Below are positions 15,959 to 23,713 of a DNA stretch of 64,000 bases, piece after piece. Every line of letters begins with the position of its first letter. Position 1 is the first letter of the stretch. The notes under the pieces were generated by a model, which worked only from the letters and a program-made list of their open reading frames with translations, ran no database searches and was not told the origin of the DNA. The stretch covers positions 1 through 64,000 of the forward strand of contig CAWJXB010000003.1 in NCBI GenBank assembly GCA_963846775.1, read 5' to 3'. Position numbers and translations under genes: made by a program. This DNA is from CAVYXA01 sp963846775. GTDB lineage: Bacteria; Verrucomicrobiota; Verrucomicrobiia; Chthoniobacterales; UBA10450.

Positions 15959-16894
15959 TTATTGTGACTGGAGACCACGGAGCTGCTCAATCACTTCTTC
16001 CGGTTTCCAGCCGTTGCCGCGCCAGATCTTGTCGATCTTGCCGTTGGCTGTGATCAAGGCAGTGGCCAGACCGTGAGAGATCGTGCCGCCCTCGGTCTGA
16101 ACATAAACCGAAAAGGCGTGGGTCATTCCATCGATTTGTGACGGCTGACCGGTGGCAAATGTCCAGATATCGGGATCGGATTTTTGATAGGCGGCATATT
16201 GTTTCAGCACTTTCGGGGTGTCGAAGGAGGGATCGATGGTGATGCTCAGCAAGCGCGTTCGGTCCAGCGCACCTCCATCTTTCTTGATGGCTTTCTGTAG
16301 CTCCGAAAAATTGTGCGACATGCGGGGACAGAACGTCGGCAATGGGCAGCGCGTAAAGACGAACGTGAGAACGAACGGATGACCGCGAAATGTTTCGAGC
16401 GTGATCTGTTCGCCGTCCTGGGTTGTCAGACTAAACGAAGGCATCGCGTCCCCTTCTCGCAAGCGAGCTGAGGATTGAGGCGAGATAATCGCGGGGAGAG
16501 TTGGCGACGGCAGATGAACCTCACTTGCAGGAGTTTTCCTAACCTTGTCGATCCAGACATCTTGATCGGTGACGTTGAGACGAAATGCGATCCCGTCGCC
16601 AAGTTTAAGATCGACAATTTCCTTCGGGTCGTGCACCGAGAGCGGCATTGTCATCGAGGGCATGAAGCCGCGGATATCTTCGTGCTCTACATCGACACTG
16701 GTGTGATCAGGCGCAATGCCGCGAATGATTCCTCGCGCTTCATAATGCCGCGCGGTGTCCTCCTGAGACTGTGATGCGCGCTGGCAGGCCGGGATCGGGC
16801 CAGCGATGCAGAGTAGCGCGATCAATTCCAATCGTCTCGAAATTTCGCATCCTGCAATTGAAATCAGACGTTTTATCCGTCCAGAAAAAATCAC
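15959..16894 (-). CDS. CusF-like copper-binding domain fused to SCO1/SenC
   Basis: A 311-residue exported protein with two domains. Residues about 55-115 carry the CusF-like motif GFMPSMTMPL, which binds Cu(I) through Met and a Trp/His. Residues about 145-310 are the SCO1/SenC thioredoxin fold with the CPLPTFCP cysteine pair and a downstream His (ISHGLATALI), the three copper ligands of SCO proteins. SCO1 delivers copper to CuA centres, here plausibly NosZ's. The N-terminus has a hydrophobic, Cys-ending signal (LIALLCIAGPIPACQ). The GTG at 16894 is the furthest start; a later one is possible. Divergent from the cupredoxin-nosZ genes across a 188-bp control region. Confidence 0.88.
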   Translation of the reverse strand: MIFSGRIKRLISIAGCEISRRLELIALLCIAGPIPACQRASQSQEDTARHYEARGIIRGIAPDHTSVDVEHEDIRGFMPSMTMPLSVHDPKEIVDLKLGDGIAFRLNVTDQDVWIDKVRKTPASEVHLPSPTLPAIISPQSSARLREGDAMPSFSLTTQDGEQITLETFRGHPFVLTFVFTRCPLPTFCPRMSHNFSELQKAIKKDGGALDRTRLLSITIDPSFDTPKVLKQYAAYQKSDPDIWTFATGQPSQIDGMTHAFSVYVQTEGGTISHGLATALITANGKIDKIWRGNGWKPEEVIEQLRGLQSQ

Positions 16895-16902
16895 AACAAA
16901 GC

Positions 16903-16916
16903 TTGATCTACATCAA
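16903..16916. promoter_or_regulatory. FNR/Dnr box
   Basis: Perfect FNR-type palindrome TTGAT-CTAC-ATCAA in the gap between divergent SCO1 and the cupredoxin-nosZ genes. The Crp/Fnr regulator at 23714-24430 keeps the E-x-x-S-R recognition-helix pattern that reads TTGAT. Oxygen- or NO-dependent control of the nos genes is inferred. Confidence 0.75.
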
Positions 16917-16982
16917 GGCAGCGCGGCGCCATGGCGCCTAATCTGGATCGCATGAAAATCTCAAGTTTACTCAGTCATCCGA

Positions 16983-17008
16983 AGCAAAAATTGCCCGTTT
17001 CTTCGCAA
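16983..17008 (+). promoter_or_regulatory. 21-bp-spaced CAA element (copy K, nos)
   Basis: Plus strand: AGCAAAAATTGC at 1-12 and TTCGCAATG at 20-28; CAA boxes 21 bp apart. Position 1 is 100 bp before the cupredoxin ATG, further than in the other copies, and 67 bp downstream of the FNR box. Confidence 0.5.
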
Positions 17009-17082
17009 TGTTCGGCAAGCGAATTGACATCGGATCGATTTAAGTCCGCTCCAACGAAAACAAGTCTCATATCCAAATTCAC

Positions 17083-17545
17083 ATGTCGATTGCCTATCTC
17101 ATCGTCGGGTCCGTGCTCGTGATTTCCGCATGTTCGCCGGCGCCACAAGCGCCGCCCAAGGAAGTTACCATTCAAGCCGACGATAAAATGCGCTACGACC
17201 TGACCGCGTTCGAGGTGTCGCCGGGCCAGAAGATCTCGGTCACGATCAAGAACGTCGGCACCACACCGAAGTTCTCGATGGGGCATAATTTCGTCCTCCT
17301 CGATCGCGAGAATTAACACGGGCAACGTGCAATCGGCGTTTCTCGACAAGGCGTCGATGGAGGCATCGCACGATTACGTTCCGCCGGGAGCAAAGGAAGT
17401 CCTCGCGCATTCGAAACTACTCGGGCCCGGCGAGAGCGAGATCGTGACCTTCAATGCGCCCTACATACCGGGCGAGTATCTCTACCTCTGCTCGTTCCCC
17501 GGCCACTACTCACAGGGCACCAAAGGCATCATGACAGTGAAATGA
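17083..17545 (+). pseudogene. azurin/auracyanin-like cupredoxin interrupted by a frameshift
   Basis: Two abutting frames encode one cupredoxin. The first (17083-17316) has a lipoprotein signal (VLVISACSP), then KISVTIKNVGTTPKFSMGHN with the first copper His. The second, shifted frame (from about 17318) continues AFLDKASMEASHDYVPPG and ends CSFPGHYSQGTKGIMTVK with the Cys and second His ligands. A single-base change near 17300-17320 joins them. The usual axial Met position after the second His carries Gly/Thr; Gln or the later Met could substitute. In this place it is a candidate electron donor or copper carrier for NosZ. Whether the frameshift is real or an assembly error is open. Confidence 0.75.
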
Positions 17546-17570
17546 ACATCGACATCAGAAAGGATCGACA

Positions 17571-19481
17571 ATGAAAACAATTGGCAACCATCTGATCGCG
17601 TTTGCGATCGTTGCATTCGCCGCCGGCAGTTTTATGGGCTGCGGCAAAAGCGGCACCAACCAGGCTGATCGCACCGCGAATGCGCTGGCCAGTTATGTCG
17701 CGCCCGGTGAAAAGGACGAATATTATTTGTTCTACTCCGGAGGACATTCGGGGCAGGTCTTCGTAGCCGGCATTCCATCGCTGCGGCACATCACCACCAT
17801 TCCAGTGTTCGCGCCCTATCCGGGGACCGGTTATGGGTTCGACGACGAAACAAGGAAAATGCTGGGCGATTTTACCTGGGGCGATGTCCATCATCCGGCG
17901 CTCTCCCAAACAGCATCGAAATACGACGGTCGTTGGCTGTTCGTGAACGACAATGCCAACAACCGGATCGCACGGATTAATCTTCATGATTTCAAGACCC
18001 ATCAAATCCTCGGGCCGATTCCAAATTCGATCGGCAATCACGGGTCGTCGTTCGTGACTGAGAACACCGAATACATCCTCTGCGCGACCCGTTTTTGGGT
18101 CCCGCTGCCAAAAGGCCGCGTGGCCGACCCAAATGATTACGAGAAGGAATTCAATGGGATGGTCAGTGGCATCAAAGTCGATCCGCAGACCGGCGAGATG
18201 AAAGTCGGCTGGCAAATCCTGACGCCGCCATTCGATTGGGACCTCGGCTCGACTGGGAAAGGGCCGTCGAGCGGTTGGGCGTTCTGGACGAGCTACAACT
18301 CGGAAATGGCGCACAACACACTGGAAGTGAACTCGTCCCAGAAAGATCGAGATCTGTGCGCCATCGTGAACTGGCGCGCAGCCGAGAAAGCGGTGGCGGA
18401 TGGAAAAGCGCAGTTGATGGACGGTGTGCCGATCATCGATCCGGCGAAAGTTCCCGGCGTTTTGTATTTCATTCCGATCGCGAAATCGCCACATGGGTTC
18501 GATGTCGATCCTACCGGAAAATGGGTGGTGGCTGGCGGGAAACTCCAGCCGACGACGACGGTAGTGAATTTTGAGAAACTACAGGCGGCGATTAACAACA
18601 AGACCTTTGAAGGCGATTTTCGCGGCATTCCGATTGTGAAATACGAAGCGGTGGTGGAAGGCGAGGTCCCGGTCGGTCTAGGACCGCTCCACACCCAGTT
18701 CGACGGGCGAGGCTTCGCTTACAGTTCGCTGTTCATCGATTCGAACATCACCAAATGGAAACTGCCGCCATGGACTGACGAGGAGCGGAAGGACATGAAC
18801 AAGACAGTGCTCGACAAGGTGCAAACACATTTCAGCACCGGTCATCTCGTTGTGGCGGGCAGCGACACGGCCCATCCCTATGGCAAGTGGCTGGTGGCGA
18901 TGAACAAGCTTTCCGCCGGGCGGCATATCAACGTGGGACCGGCCCAGCCCGAATCGAGTCAGCTCATGGATATCAGCGGCGATAAAATGAAGATGGTGGC
19001 CGAATCCTACTCCGAACCGGAACCACATTTTGCGCAGATTCTAAAGGTCAGCGAGATCCAGCCGATCGAAGTTTATCCAAAGGAAGAGAACAAAGATCCG
19101 AATGCTGTTTGGGATAAAGACGCGACTGGTGTGACCCGCACTGGAAACCAGGTTGTCGCCAAAATCACAGCCATCCGAAGCCGTTACACGCCGGATCGGA
19201 TCGACGCGCAAGTCGGCGACGATCTCATCGTGCACGTCACGAATATTGAGCAAACCCGCGACATGATTCATGGCTTCGGTTTAGTCGAACACAACATCAA
19301 CATGGTGATGGATCCGGGCGAGACTAAGACGTTTCACATCAAACTGACGAAGCCTGGCGTGTTTCCGTTTTACTGCACGAACTTCTGCTCGGCCCTGCAC
19401 CAGGAAATGCAGGGTTATCTCGTCGTGCACAACGCGGGCGAGGCGATGCCATCCTCGACCGGTGCGAGTGGAGGAAAATGA
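17571..19481 (+). CDS. nosZ: nitrous oxide reductase, Sec-dependent (clade II)
   Basis: A 636-residue periplasmic N2O reductase (N2O + 2e- + 2H+ to N2 + H2O). The N-terminus is a Sec/lipoprotein signal with lipobox FMGC, no twin Arg, which places it in the clade II (atypical) group. The beta-propeller has the CuZ His pair in GDVHHPALS and further His (NSIGNHGSSF, AHNTLEV, SPHGFDV). The C-terminal cupredoxin domain carries the CuA site CTNFCSALHQEMQG. Start ATG has an AAAGGATCGACA leader. NosB-, NosD-, NosF- and NosY-like genes follow; NosR, NosL and nos cytochromes are absent here. Confidence 0.97.
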   Translation: MKTIGNHLIAFAIVAFAAGSFMGCGKSGTNQADRTANALASYVAPGEKDEYYLFYSGGHSGQVFVAGIPSLRHITTIPVFAPYPGTGYGFDDETRKMLGDFTWGDVHHPALSQTASKYDGRWLFVNDNANNRIARINLHDFKTHQILGPIPNSIGNHGSSFVTENTEYILCATRFWVPLPKGRVADPNDYEKEFNGMVSGIKVDPQTGEMKVGWQILTPPFDWDLGSTGKGPSSGWAFWTSYNSEMAHNTLEVNSSQKDRDLCAIVNWRAAEKAVADGKAQLMDGVPIIDPAKVPGVLYFIPIAKSPHGFDVDPTGKWVVAGGKLQPTTTVVNFEKLQAAINNKTFEGDFRGIPIVKYEAVVEGEVPVGLGPLHTQFDGRGFAYSSLFIDSNITKWKLPPWTDEERKDMNKTVLDKVQTHFSTGHLVVAGSDTAHPYGKWLVAMNKLSAGRHINVGPAQPESSQLMDISGDKMKMVAESYSEPEPHFAQILKVSEIQPIEVYPKEENKDPNAVWDKDATGVTRTGNQVVAKITAIRSRYTPDRIDAQVGDDLIVHVTNIEQTRDMIHGFGLVEHNINMVMDPGETKTFHIKLTKPGVFPFYCTNFCSALHQEMQGYLVVHNAGEAMPSSTGASGGK

Positions 19482-19514
19482 ACGGACAACTCGCGGAACT
19501 AAAAGACTTCGTGA

Positions 19515-19533
19515 GGGAAGCTGACAGCTTCCC
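19515..19533. repeat. REP-like palindrome between nosZ and the nosB-like gene
   Basis: Perfect inverted repeat GGGAAGCT-GAC-AGCTTCCC followed by CCTATAGATC. In RNA it forms an 8-bp hairpin that may protect nosZ mRNA or dampen read-through. Its tail resembles that of the second stem at 8075-8098 (CTACAGATC), suggesting one repeat family. Confidence 0.7.
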
Positions 19534-19564
19534 CTATAGATCCGCACGACAGGAAGGATCGACA

Positions 19565-20200
19565 ATGACCCAACAAGTTTCAGGATTACTACGACGCGAG
19601 TTTCGGTTTTTGCATAAACCGCTGAACGTTTGGTCGCGGCTCTTGCTGCTCGCTGCGGCGATTTCCATTGCTGTGTCGATTTTCTTTCCGCTCTGGAAAA
19701 TGCATTTGGTCGCGCCGCAATATTCCGACGGGCTCGATCTCTATATTTTCAGCTATAAGATCCAGGGCGGCGGACTGAACGGCCAACATCTCAACGAAAT
19801 CAACAATCTCAATCATTACATCGGCATGAAGCCGCTCAAGGCTGCCGATTTCCTGGAGATGCGCTGGATGCCGTTCGTGTTCGGTCTCATCATCTTGCTC
19901 ACGCTGCGCTCGGTCGTATTCGGCGAGATGAGCAACGTGGTCGATCTGTTTGCGCTCTATTCTTATTTCGGCCTTTTTTCGATCGGGTCGTTTTGGTACC
20001 GGCTTTACGAGTACGGACACAACCTCGATCCGCACGCTCCGGTCCATATCAAACCGTTTACGCCGTTGTTGATCGGAGTGAAACAAATCGCTAACTTCCG
20101 CGAACACAGTTTCCCACAGACAGGCGCGTATCTGCTGTGCGTCTCGGTCTTGTTGATCGTGCTGGCCGGCTGGTTCTCACGAAAGGAGACGGCGGCGTGA
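19565..20200 (+). CDS. nosB: NosB-like integral membrane protein
   Basis: About 211 residues from the ATG at 19565, preceded by AGGAAGGATCGACA, nearly identical to the nosZ leader; a longer frame overlapping nosZ runs through the palindrome and is unlikely. Four to five membrane helices (LLLLAAAISIAVSIFFPLW; FVFGLIILLTLRSVVF; LFALYSYFGLFSIGSF; YLLCVSVLLIVLAGWF). A membrane protein of this size directly after nosZ is characteristic of clade II clusters, where it is called NosB. Its biochemical role is not established; assembly of NosZ or electron delivery is assumed. Its stop overlaps the nosD GTG. Confidence 0.7.
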   Translation: MTQQVSGLLRREFRFLHKPLNVWSRLLLLAAAISIAVSIFFPLWKMHLVAPQYSDGLDLYIFSYKIQGGGLNGQHLNEINNLNHYIGMKPLKAADFLEMRWMPFVFGLIILLTLRSVVFGEMSNVVDLFALYSYFGLFSIGSFWYRLYEYGHNLDPHAPVHIKPFTPLLIGVKQIANFREHSFPQTGAYLLCVSVLLIVLAGWFSRKETAA

Positions 20201-21681
20201 GAACTCGGGGTAGCGCACGCGTCCCGCGTGCTGGTTTCGACGTTGCGCCGCAACGAACTTTTACCGTGTTTTACCGCGCCCTCGGCTTTGATCATCAAAA
20301 AAAAGTTGGCAATCGCGAGGACGCGCTCGGTCCGAGGCGGACTGGCATTAGCACGCGGGACGCGTGCGCAACCCAGATTGTCGCTATCACGCTTTGTCTC
20401 GCTCTCAACGCAGGAGCTGCGACGTTGCAGGAACGCATCGATGCGGCTGCGCCTGGCCAAACAATCCGTGTTGAAGCCGGCGTTCATGCCGGACCAATTA
20501 AGATCGACAAACCACTTACGCTCATCGGCGAAGATGGCGCGGAGATTCATGGGAACGGAGTCGGTAGTGTCATCACGATTTCCGCCGACGATGTGACGGT
20601 TGACGGCTTACGAATCACAGGATCGGGTTTGCGGCTATCAGATGATGACTCCGCGGTATTCGTGACCGGCAACCGCGCGAAGATCGACAACTGCACCGTC
20701 GCCAACTCGCTTCACGGCATTTATCTCAAGAAAGTTTTCGGCGCGCAGGTTCTCAATAACCGGATTCAAGGCAAAACGACTCTCGCCGATTCGACCGAGT
20801 CAGTCGAAAAAGGAATCGGCCAGAGTGCCGAGAATTGCGACACCACGCTCGTCGCCAATCGCCGCGGCAACGGGATTCACCAATGGAATTGCGAACGCAA
20901 TCTGATTCGCGGAAACGAGATCAGCGACACACGAGACGGGATTTATTTTTCGTTCACGAACAATTCGCGCGTGGAGAACAACTGGATTCATCATGTCCGC
21001 TACGGCCTACACTACATGTATTCCGACACGAACTTGTTCGAGAACAACACGTTCAGCGAGAACGCAGCCGGCGCCGCGATCATGTTTTCGAAAGACCTCG
21101 TCGTGCGCGGGAACCGTTTCATCAGCAATCGCGGTCATCGCGCTTACGGCCTCATTTTCCAATCGTCCGATCACAGCCGCTTGGAAAGAAATGAGATAAC
21201 CGAAAACGCGGTCGGACTTTCTTTCAATCAATGCAACAACAACGAGGTCATCGGCAATCGAGTCGCCCAAAACTATATCGGGCTGCGGTTCGGCTCGAAC
21301 TCGGACGGCAATCGATTTAGCGAAAATGTTTTTGCGCGGAATTTGCATCCGGTCGAGACTGGCGCGTCCGATGTCTCGAACAATCGTTGGGCCATCAACG
21401 GGGTCGGCAATTTTTGGGATGCCGATGTCGATCTTGATCTCGACCGCGATGGAATCAACGACGTGCCGCACCGCGAATTGGATCTGCTCGGGATTCTGCG
21501 ACGCGACTTTCCCGCGATCGCATTTCTCTCCGACAGTCCCGCGCTGAAACTGCTGCGGTTTGCGCATCAGCGCGCAATTATTCCCGGCGCCAGCGCAATC
21601 GAAGATCCGGCGCCGCTGACGTCACGTTACTGGCAAATCCATGCGCAACAGTCGGCTCGTAGAGCGTTGGCAAACAAATGA
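20197..21681 (+). CDS. nosD: NosD copper-site maturation protein, with a repeat inserted in its signal-peptide region
   Basis: Periplasmic beta-helix protein needed for CuZ assembly in NosZ. It has many parallel beta-helix repeats (VTGNRAKIDNCTVANS, NLIRGNEISDTRDGIYFSF, SDHSRLERNEITENAVGLSF) and a C-terminal NFWDADVDLDLDRDGINDVP segment typical of NosD. The only start in the frame after nosB is the GTG at 20197, overlapping the nosB stop. Between that start and the hydrophobic core of the signal peptide (IVAITLCLALNAGA) lies a 167-bp repeat that adds about 56 residues. Whether the extended protein is exported is doubtful. The nosF gene follows after a second copy of the repeat. Confidence 0.88.
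   Translation: MRTRGSARVPRAGFDVAPQRTFTVFYRALGFDHQKKVGNREDALGPRRTGISTRDACATQIVAITLCLALNAGAATLQERIDAAAPGQTIRVEAGVHAGPIKIDKPLTLIGEDGAEIHGNGVGSVITISADDVTVDGLRITGSGLRLSDDDSAVFVTGNRAKIDNCTVANSLHGIYLKKVFGAQVLNNRIQGKTTLADSTESVEKGIGQSAENCDTTLVANRRGNGIHQWNCERNLIRGNEISDTRDGIYFSFTNNSRVENNWIHHVRYGLHYMYSDTNLFENNTFSENAAGAAIMFSKDLVVRGNRFISNRGHRAYGLIFQSSDHSRLERNEITENAVGLSFNQCNNNEVIGNRVAQNYIGLRFGSNSDGNRFSENVFARNLHPVETGASDVSNNRWAINGVGNFWDADVDLDLDRDGINDVPHRELDLLGILRRDFPAIAFLSDSPALKLLRFAHQRAIIPGASAIEDPAPLTSRYWQIHAQQSARRALANK
20208..20374 (-). mobile_element. 167-bp palindromic repeat, copy R1, inside the 5' end of nosD
   Basis: Runs from GGGTAGCGCACGCG to CGCGTGCGCAACCC. The ends are inverted repeats of about 25 bp with one mismatch, each with its own small hairpin (GCACGCG-TCC-CGCGTGC). 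Its reverse complement aligns with R2 (21716-21882): shared blocks include CGCGTGCTAATGCCAGTCCG, GGACCGAGCGCGTCCTCGCG and AAAAGTTCGTT. It encodes no protein of its own. It behaves like a MITE or long REP/BIME element. Confidence 0.8.
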
Positions 21682-21715
21682 AAGGCCTAAGATACGCACG
21701 ACGTGGTTCGATTCC

Positions 21716-21882
21716 GGGTAGCGCGCGCGTCTCGCGTGCTAATGCCAGTCCGGCTCGGACCGAGCGCGTCCTCGCGATGGCGAACTTTCCCCGAAAGTGC
21801 GCTGCGCTCGCAGCGGCGAAATCAAACAAAAGTTCGTTTCGGCGCGACGCCGAAATCAGCCCGCCAGAGGGGTGCGCTACCC
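21716..21882 (+). mobile_element. 167-bp palindromic repeat, copy R2, between nosD and nosF
   Basis: Second copy, opposite orientation to R1, starting GGGTAGCGCGCGCG and ending GTGCGCTACCC. It fills nearly the whole 205-bp gap between the nosD stop and the nosF ATG, which lies 5 bp after its end. The left terminal hairpin is kept; the right end has lost most of its inner stem. No good ribosome site lies between R2 and the nosF start, so nosF initiation may depend on R2 sequence. Confidence 0.8.
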
Positions 21883-21886
21883 AAAT

Positions 21887-22648
21887 ATGATCTTCGCGGA
21901 CGAAATAACGAAGCGCTACGGAGATAACGACGTGTTGCGCGGGATCTCGCTGCGTGCGGAAGCGAAGCAGATCACCCTGTTGGTTGGTCCGAACGGCGCC
22001 GGCAAAAGCACGTCGATGAAAATTTTTGCAGGATTGATTCGTCCGACGGCTGGTCGCGCGTTCATCGGGAAGATCGACATCGTCGCTCAGCGGCTGGCGG
22101 CGCAACGATCGCTTTCGTATCTGCCGCAAAATCCGAGCTTCCATCCCAAGCTCACTTGCATCGAAATCCTGCGCTTTTACGCCGAACTTCGCGGCGTTCC
22201 CATTTCGCGGTCCGCGACGATGCTCGAACTCACGGGATTGAGTGACGTTGCGCACGTGCGGACCGGAAAACTTTCCGGCGGCATGCGACAGCGACTCGGT
22301 TTGGCATTGCTGCTTTTGCCCGATGCGCCGGTGCTGTTGCTGGATGAACCGGGACTAAGTCTTGATCCCGGCTGGCGCAAATGGTTGCAACAAAAACTGC
22401 GGTTCGAGGCCGAACGTGGCAAAACGATTTTGGTTACGACGCACTTGATCGCGGAATGGAACAACGTCGCGCATCGCGCGCTTCTTTGCTGCGATGGCGC
22501 GATCGAGTGCGAACTCGATCCTAAAAATCTGCCGCACGATTTCGATGAACTCGATGGTTTGGACTGCGGCAACACGTTGCCGCTTTCCCACCAGGCGACA
22601 TGTCACCCCGTTCAAAAGCGCCGCGTTGTCGGCGCACTCCAAGAATGA
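21887..22648 (+). CDS. nosF: NosF ABC transporter ATPase
   Basis: A 253-residue ABC ATPase, the energising subunit of the NosDFY system that matures NosZ. Walker A GPNGAGKST, Q-loop LPQNPSF, signature LSGGMRQR, Walker B VLLLDEPGLSLD and the switch His in TTHLIAEW are all present. I chose the ATG at 21887 (MIFADEITKRYG), since upstream residues come from repeat R2. The last ~27 residues are encoded by three consecutive palindromes (22566-22635) and look like an acquired tail. Its TGA overlaps the nosY ATG. Confidence 0.93.
   Translation: MIFADEITKRYGDNDVLRGISLRAEAKQITLLVGPNGAGKSTSMKIFAGLIRPTAGRAFIGKIDIVAQRLAAQRSLSYLPQNPSFHPKLTCIEILRFYAELRGVPISRSATMLELTGLSDVAHVRTGKLSGGMRQRLGLALLLLPDAPVLLLDEPGLSLDPGWRKWLQQKLRFEAERGKTILVTTHLIAEWNNVAHRALLCCDGAIECELDPKNLPHDFDELDGLDCGNTLPLSHQATCHPVQKRRVVGALQE
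22566..22635. repeat. chain of three palindromes forming the 3' end of nosF
   Basis: Hairpin 1: GCGGCAAC-AC-GTTGCCGC (22566-22583). Hairpin 2: GGCGACATGTCACC (22594-22607, one mismatch). Hairpin 3: GCGCCG-CGTTGT-CGGCGC (22618-22635). They are read in frame as the NosF tail and end just before the nosY start. Confidence 0.65.
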
Positions 22649-23448
22649 ACCTCGCATTATCAAAGCCATTTGAGGCGCACACGATACGCGCGCTGTTTGC
22701 GCGCGAATTCCGGGCCGCGCTCATCAACCGTTATTTTCAGGTTTTTTGCGGGCTCGCGCTGATCGGCGGAATCGCGGCGGGATTATTTGCCGAGGACCCA
22801 AACGCGGCGGCCGTGTTCGATCTCCAACTTGCGCTCTATTTCGTGTCGCTGTTTGCACTGCTGGCCGGCGTCGGCAGCGCCCAGGCCGAGCGCGAAGAAT
22901 GGCAATTGCTTTTCACGCAACCGTTACCGCGGTCGGCCTATGTCATTGGAAAATTTTTCTCGTTGATGTTGATCTTCGCCGCGGTGCTGCTCCTTCTGTT
23001 TCTGCCGGCACTATTTTCCGGAACGCCGCCACGGAGCATCGGGCTGCTTTACGCCCACGCACTGCTGCTCGCCGCCGCGTTTTTGGCTTGCGGACTCGCC
23101 GCCGGTTATTTCGCGCACGATCGCGCGCACGCGCTTGTGATCGGCGTAAGCGTATGGTTATTGCTGCTCATCGGTGTCGATCTCATCGGCTTGTTTGCCG
23201 CGCGTTGGACAATTGTCCAAAAATTTCCCGACATTTGGGTTTCGCTGTTGATGCTGAACCCGCTCGATTCATTCCGCATCGAAGCGCTTTTTGCACTGGA
23301 ACAAATTCCGGCCGAGGCAGCAAACAAAACTCCGCTGGCGAGCTGGTGGATCGCGCACGCGAGCGCGTGGTTCAGCGCGATCGCAGTTACCTGGTCCGCG
23401 ACATTGATTGCCCTCACCGGTTGGCGGTTACATCGATGGGAGGAATGA
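22645..23448 (+). CDS. nosY: NosY ABC transporter permease
   Basis: A 267-residue six-helix membrane protein starting at the ATG overlapping the nosF stop (ATGA). Helices include VFCGLALIGGIAAGLFA, LYFVSLFALLAGVGSAQA, LMLIFAAVLLLLFLPALF, ALLLAAAFLACGLAAGYF and VIGVSVWLLLLIGVDLIGLFA. The ABC-2 pattern with AEREEWQLLFTQPLPRSAY is typical of NosY. With NosF and NosD it supplies a sulfur species for CuZ assembly. Its stop overlaps the DUF2249 gene. Confidence 0.9.
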   Translation: MNLALSKPFEAHTIRALFAREFRAALINRYFQVFCGLALIGGIAAGLFAEDPNAAAVFDLQLALYFVSLFALLAGVGSAQAEREEWQLLFTQPLPRSAYVIGKFFSLMLIFAAVLLLLFLPALFSGTPPRSIGLLYAHALLLAAAFLACGLAAGYFAHDRAHALVIGVSVWLLLLIGVDLIGLFAARWTIVQKFPDIWVSLLMLNPLDSFRIEALFALEQIPAEAANKTPLASWWIAHASAWFSAIAVTWSATLIALTGWRLHRWEE

Positions 23449-23687
23449 GCACGATGCCGCGCAAATTCAAAACGCTCGATGTTCGTCCGCTCATCGCCAA
23501 AGGCGTCGAGCCATTCGAAAAAATTCGGGCCAGCGTCGGCGCGCTCAAGTCGGACGAAGGCTTATCGATCGTCGCGCCGTTTCTTCCGTCGCCGCTAATC
23601 GAGAAGCTTGGCAGCGAAGGATTTCAATCGCGCGTTGAACGTCAGCCGGGGGGCGCGTGGGTCACGCATTTTTGGCGCGACGATTAG
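23445..23687 (+). CDS. DUF2249 small protein
   Basis: An 80-residue DUF2249 protein; the core is LDVRPLIAKGVEPFEKI and a C-terminal WVTHFWRDD strand. DUF2249 proteins commonly sit beside denitrification and NO-response genes; their activity is not known. Start is the ATG at 23445 overlapping the nosY stop, or 23454. It is the last gene in the nos run before the regulator. Confidence 0.75.
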   Translation: MSTMPRKFKTLDVRPLIAKGVEPFEKIRASVGALKSDEGLSIVAPFLPSPLIEKLGSEGFQSRVERQPGGAWVTHFWRDD

Positions 23688-23713
23688 CTGGCGACGCGAT
23701 AGGCTCGCGCGTC

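Noticed and set aside
15633..16076. 147-codon plus-strand frame in the ppsA-SCO1 gap
   Set aside because: No recognisable domain, no ribosome site, and it runs antisense into the SCO1 gene.
20289..20299. TTGATCATCAA inside repeat R1 as a second FNR box
   Set aside because: It lacks the 4-bp spacer between half-sites and lies in repeat sequence inside nosD.
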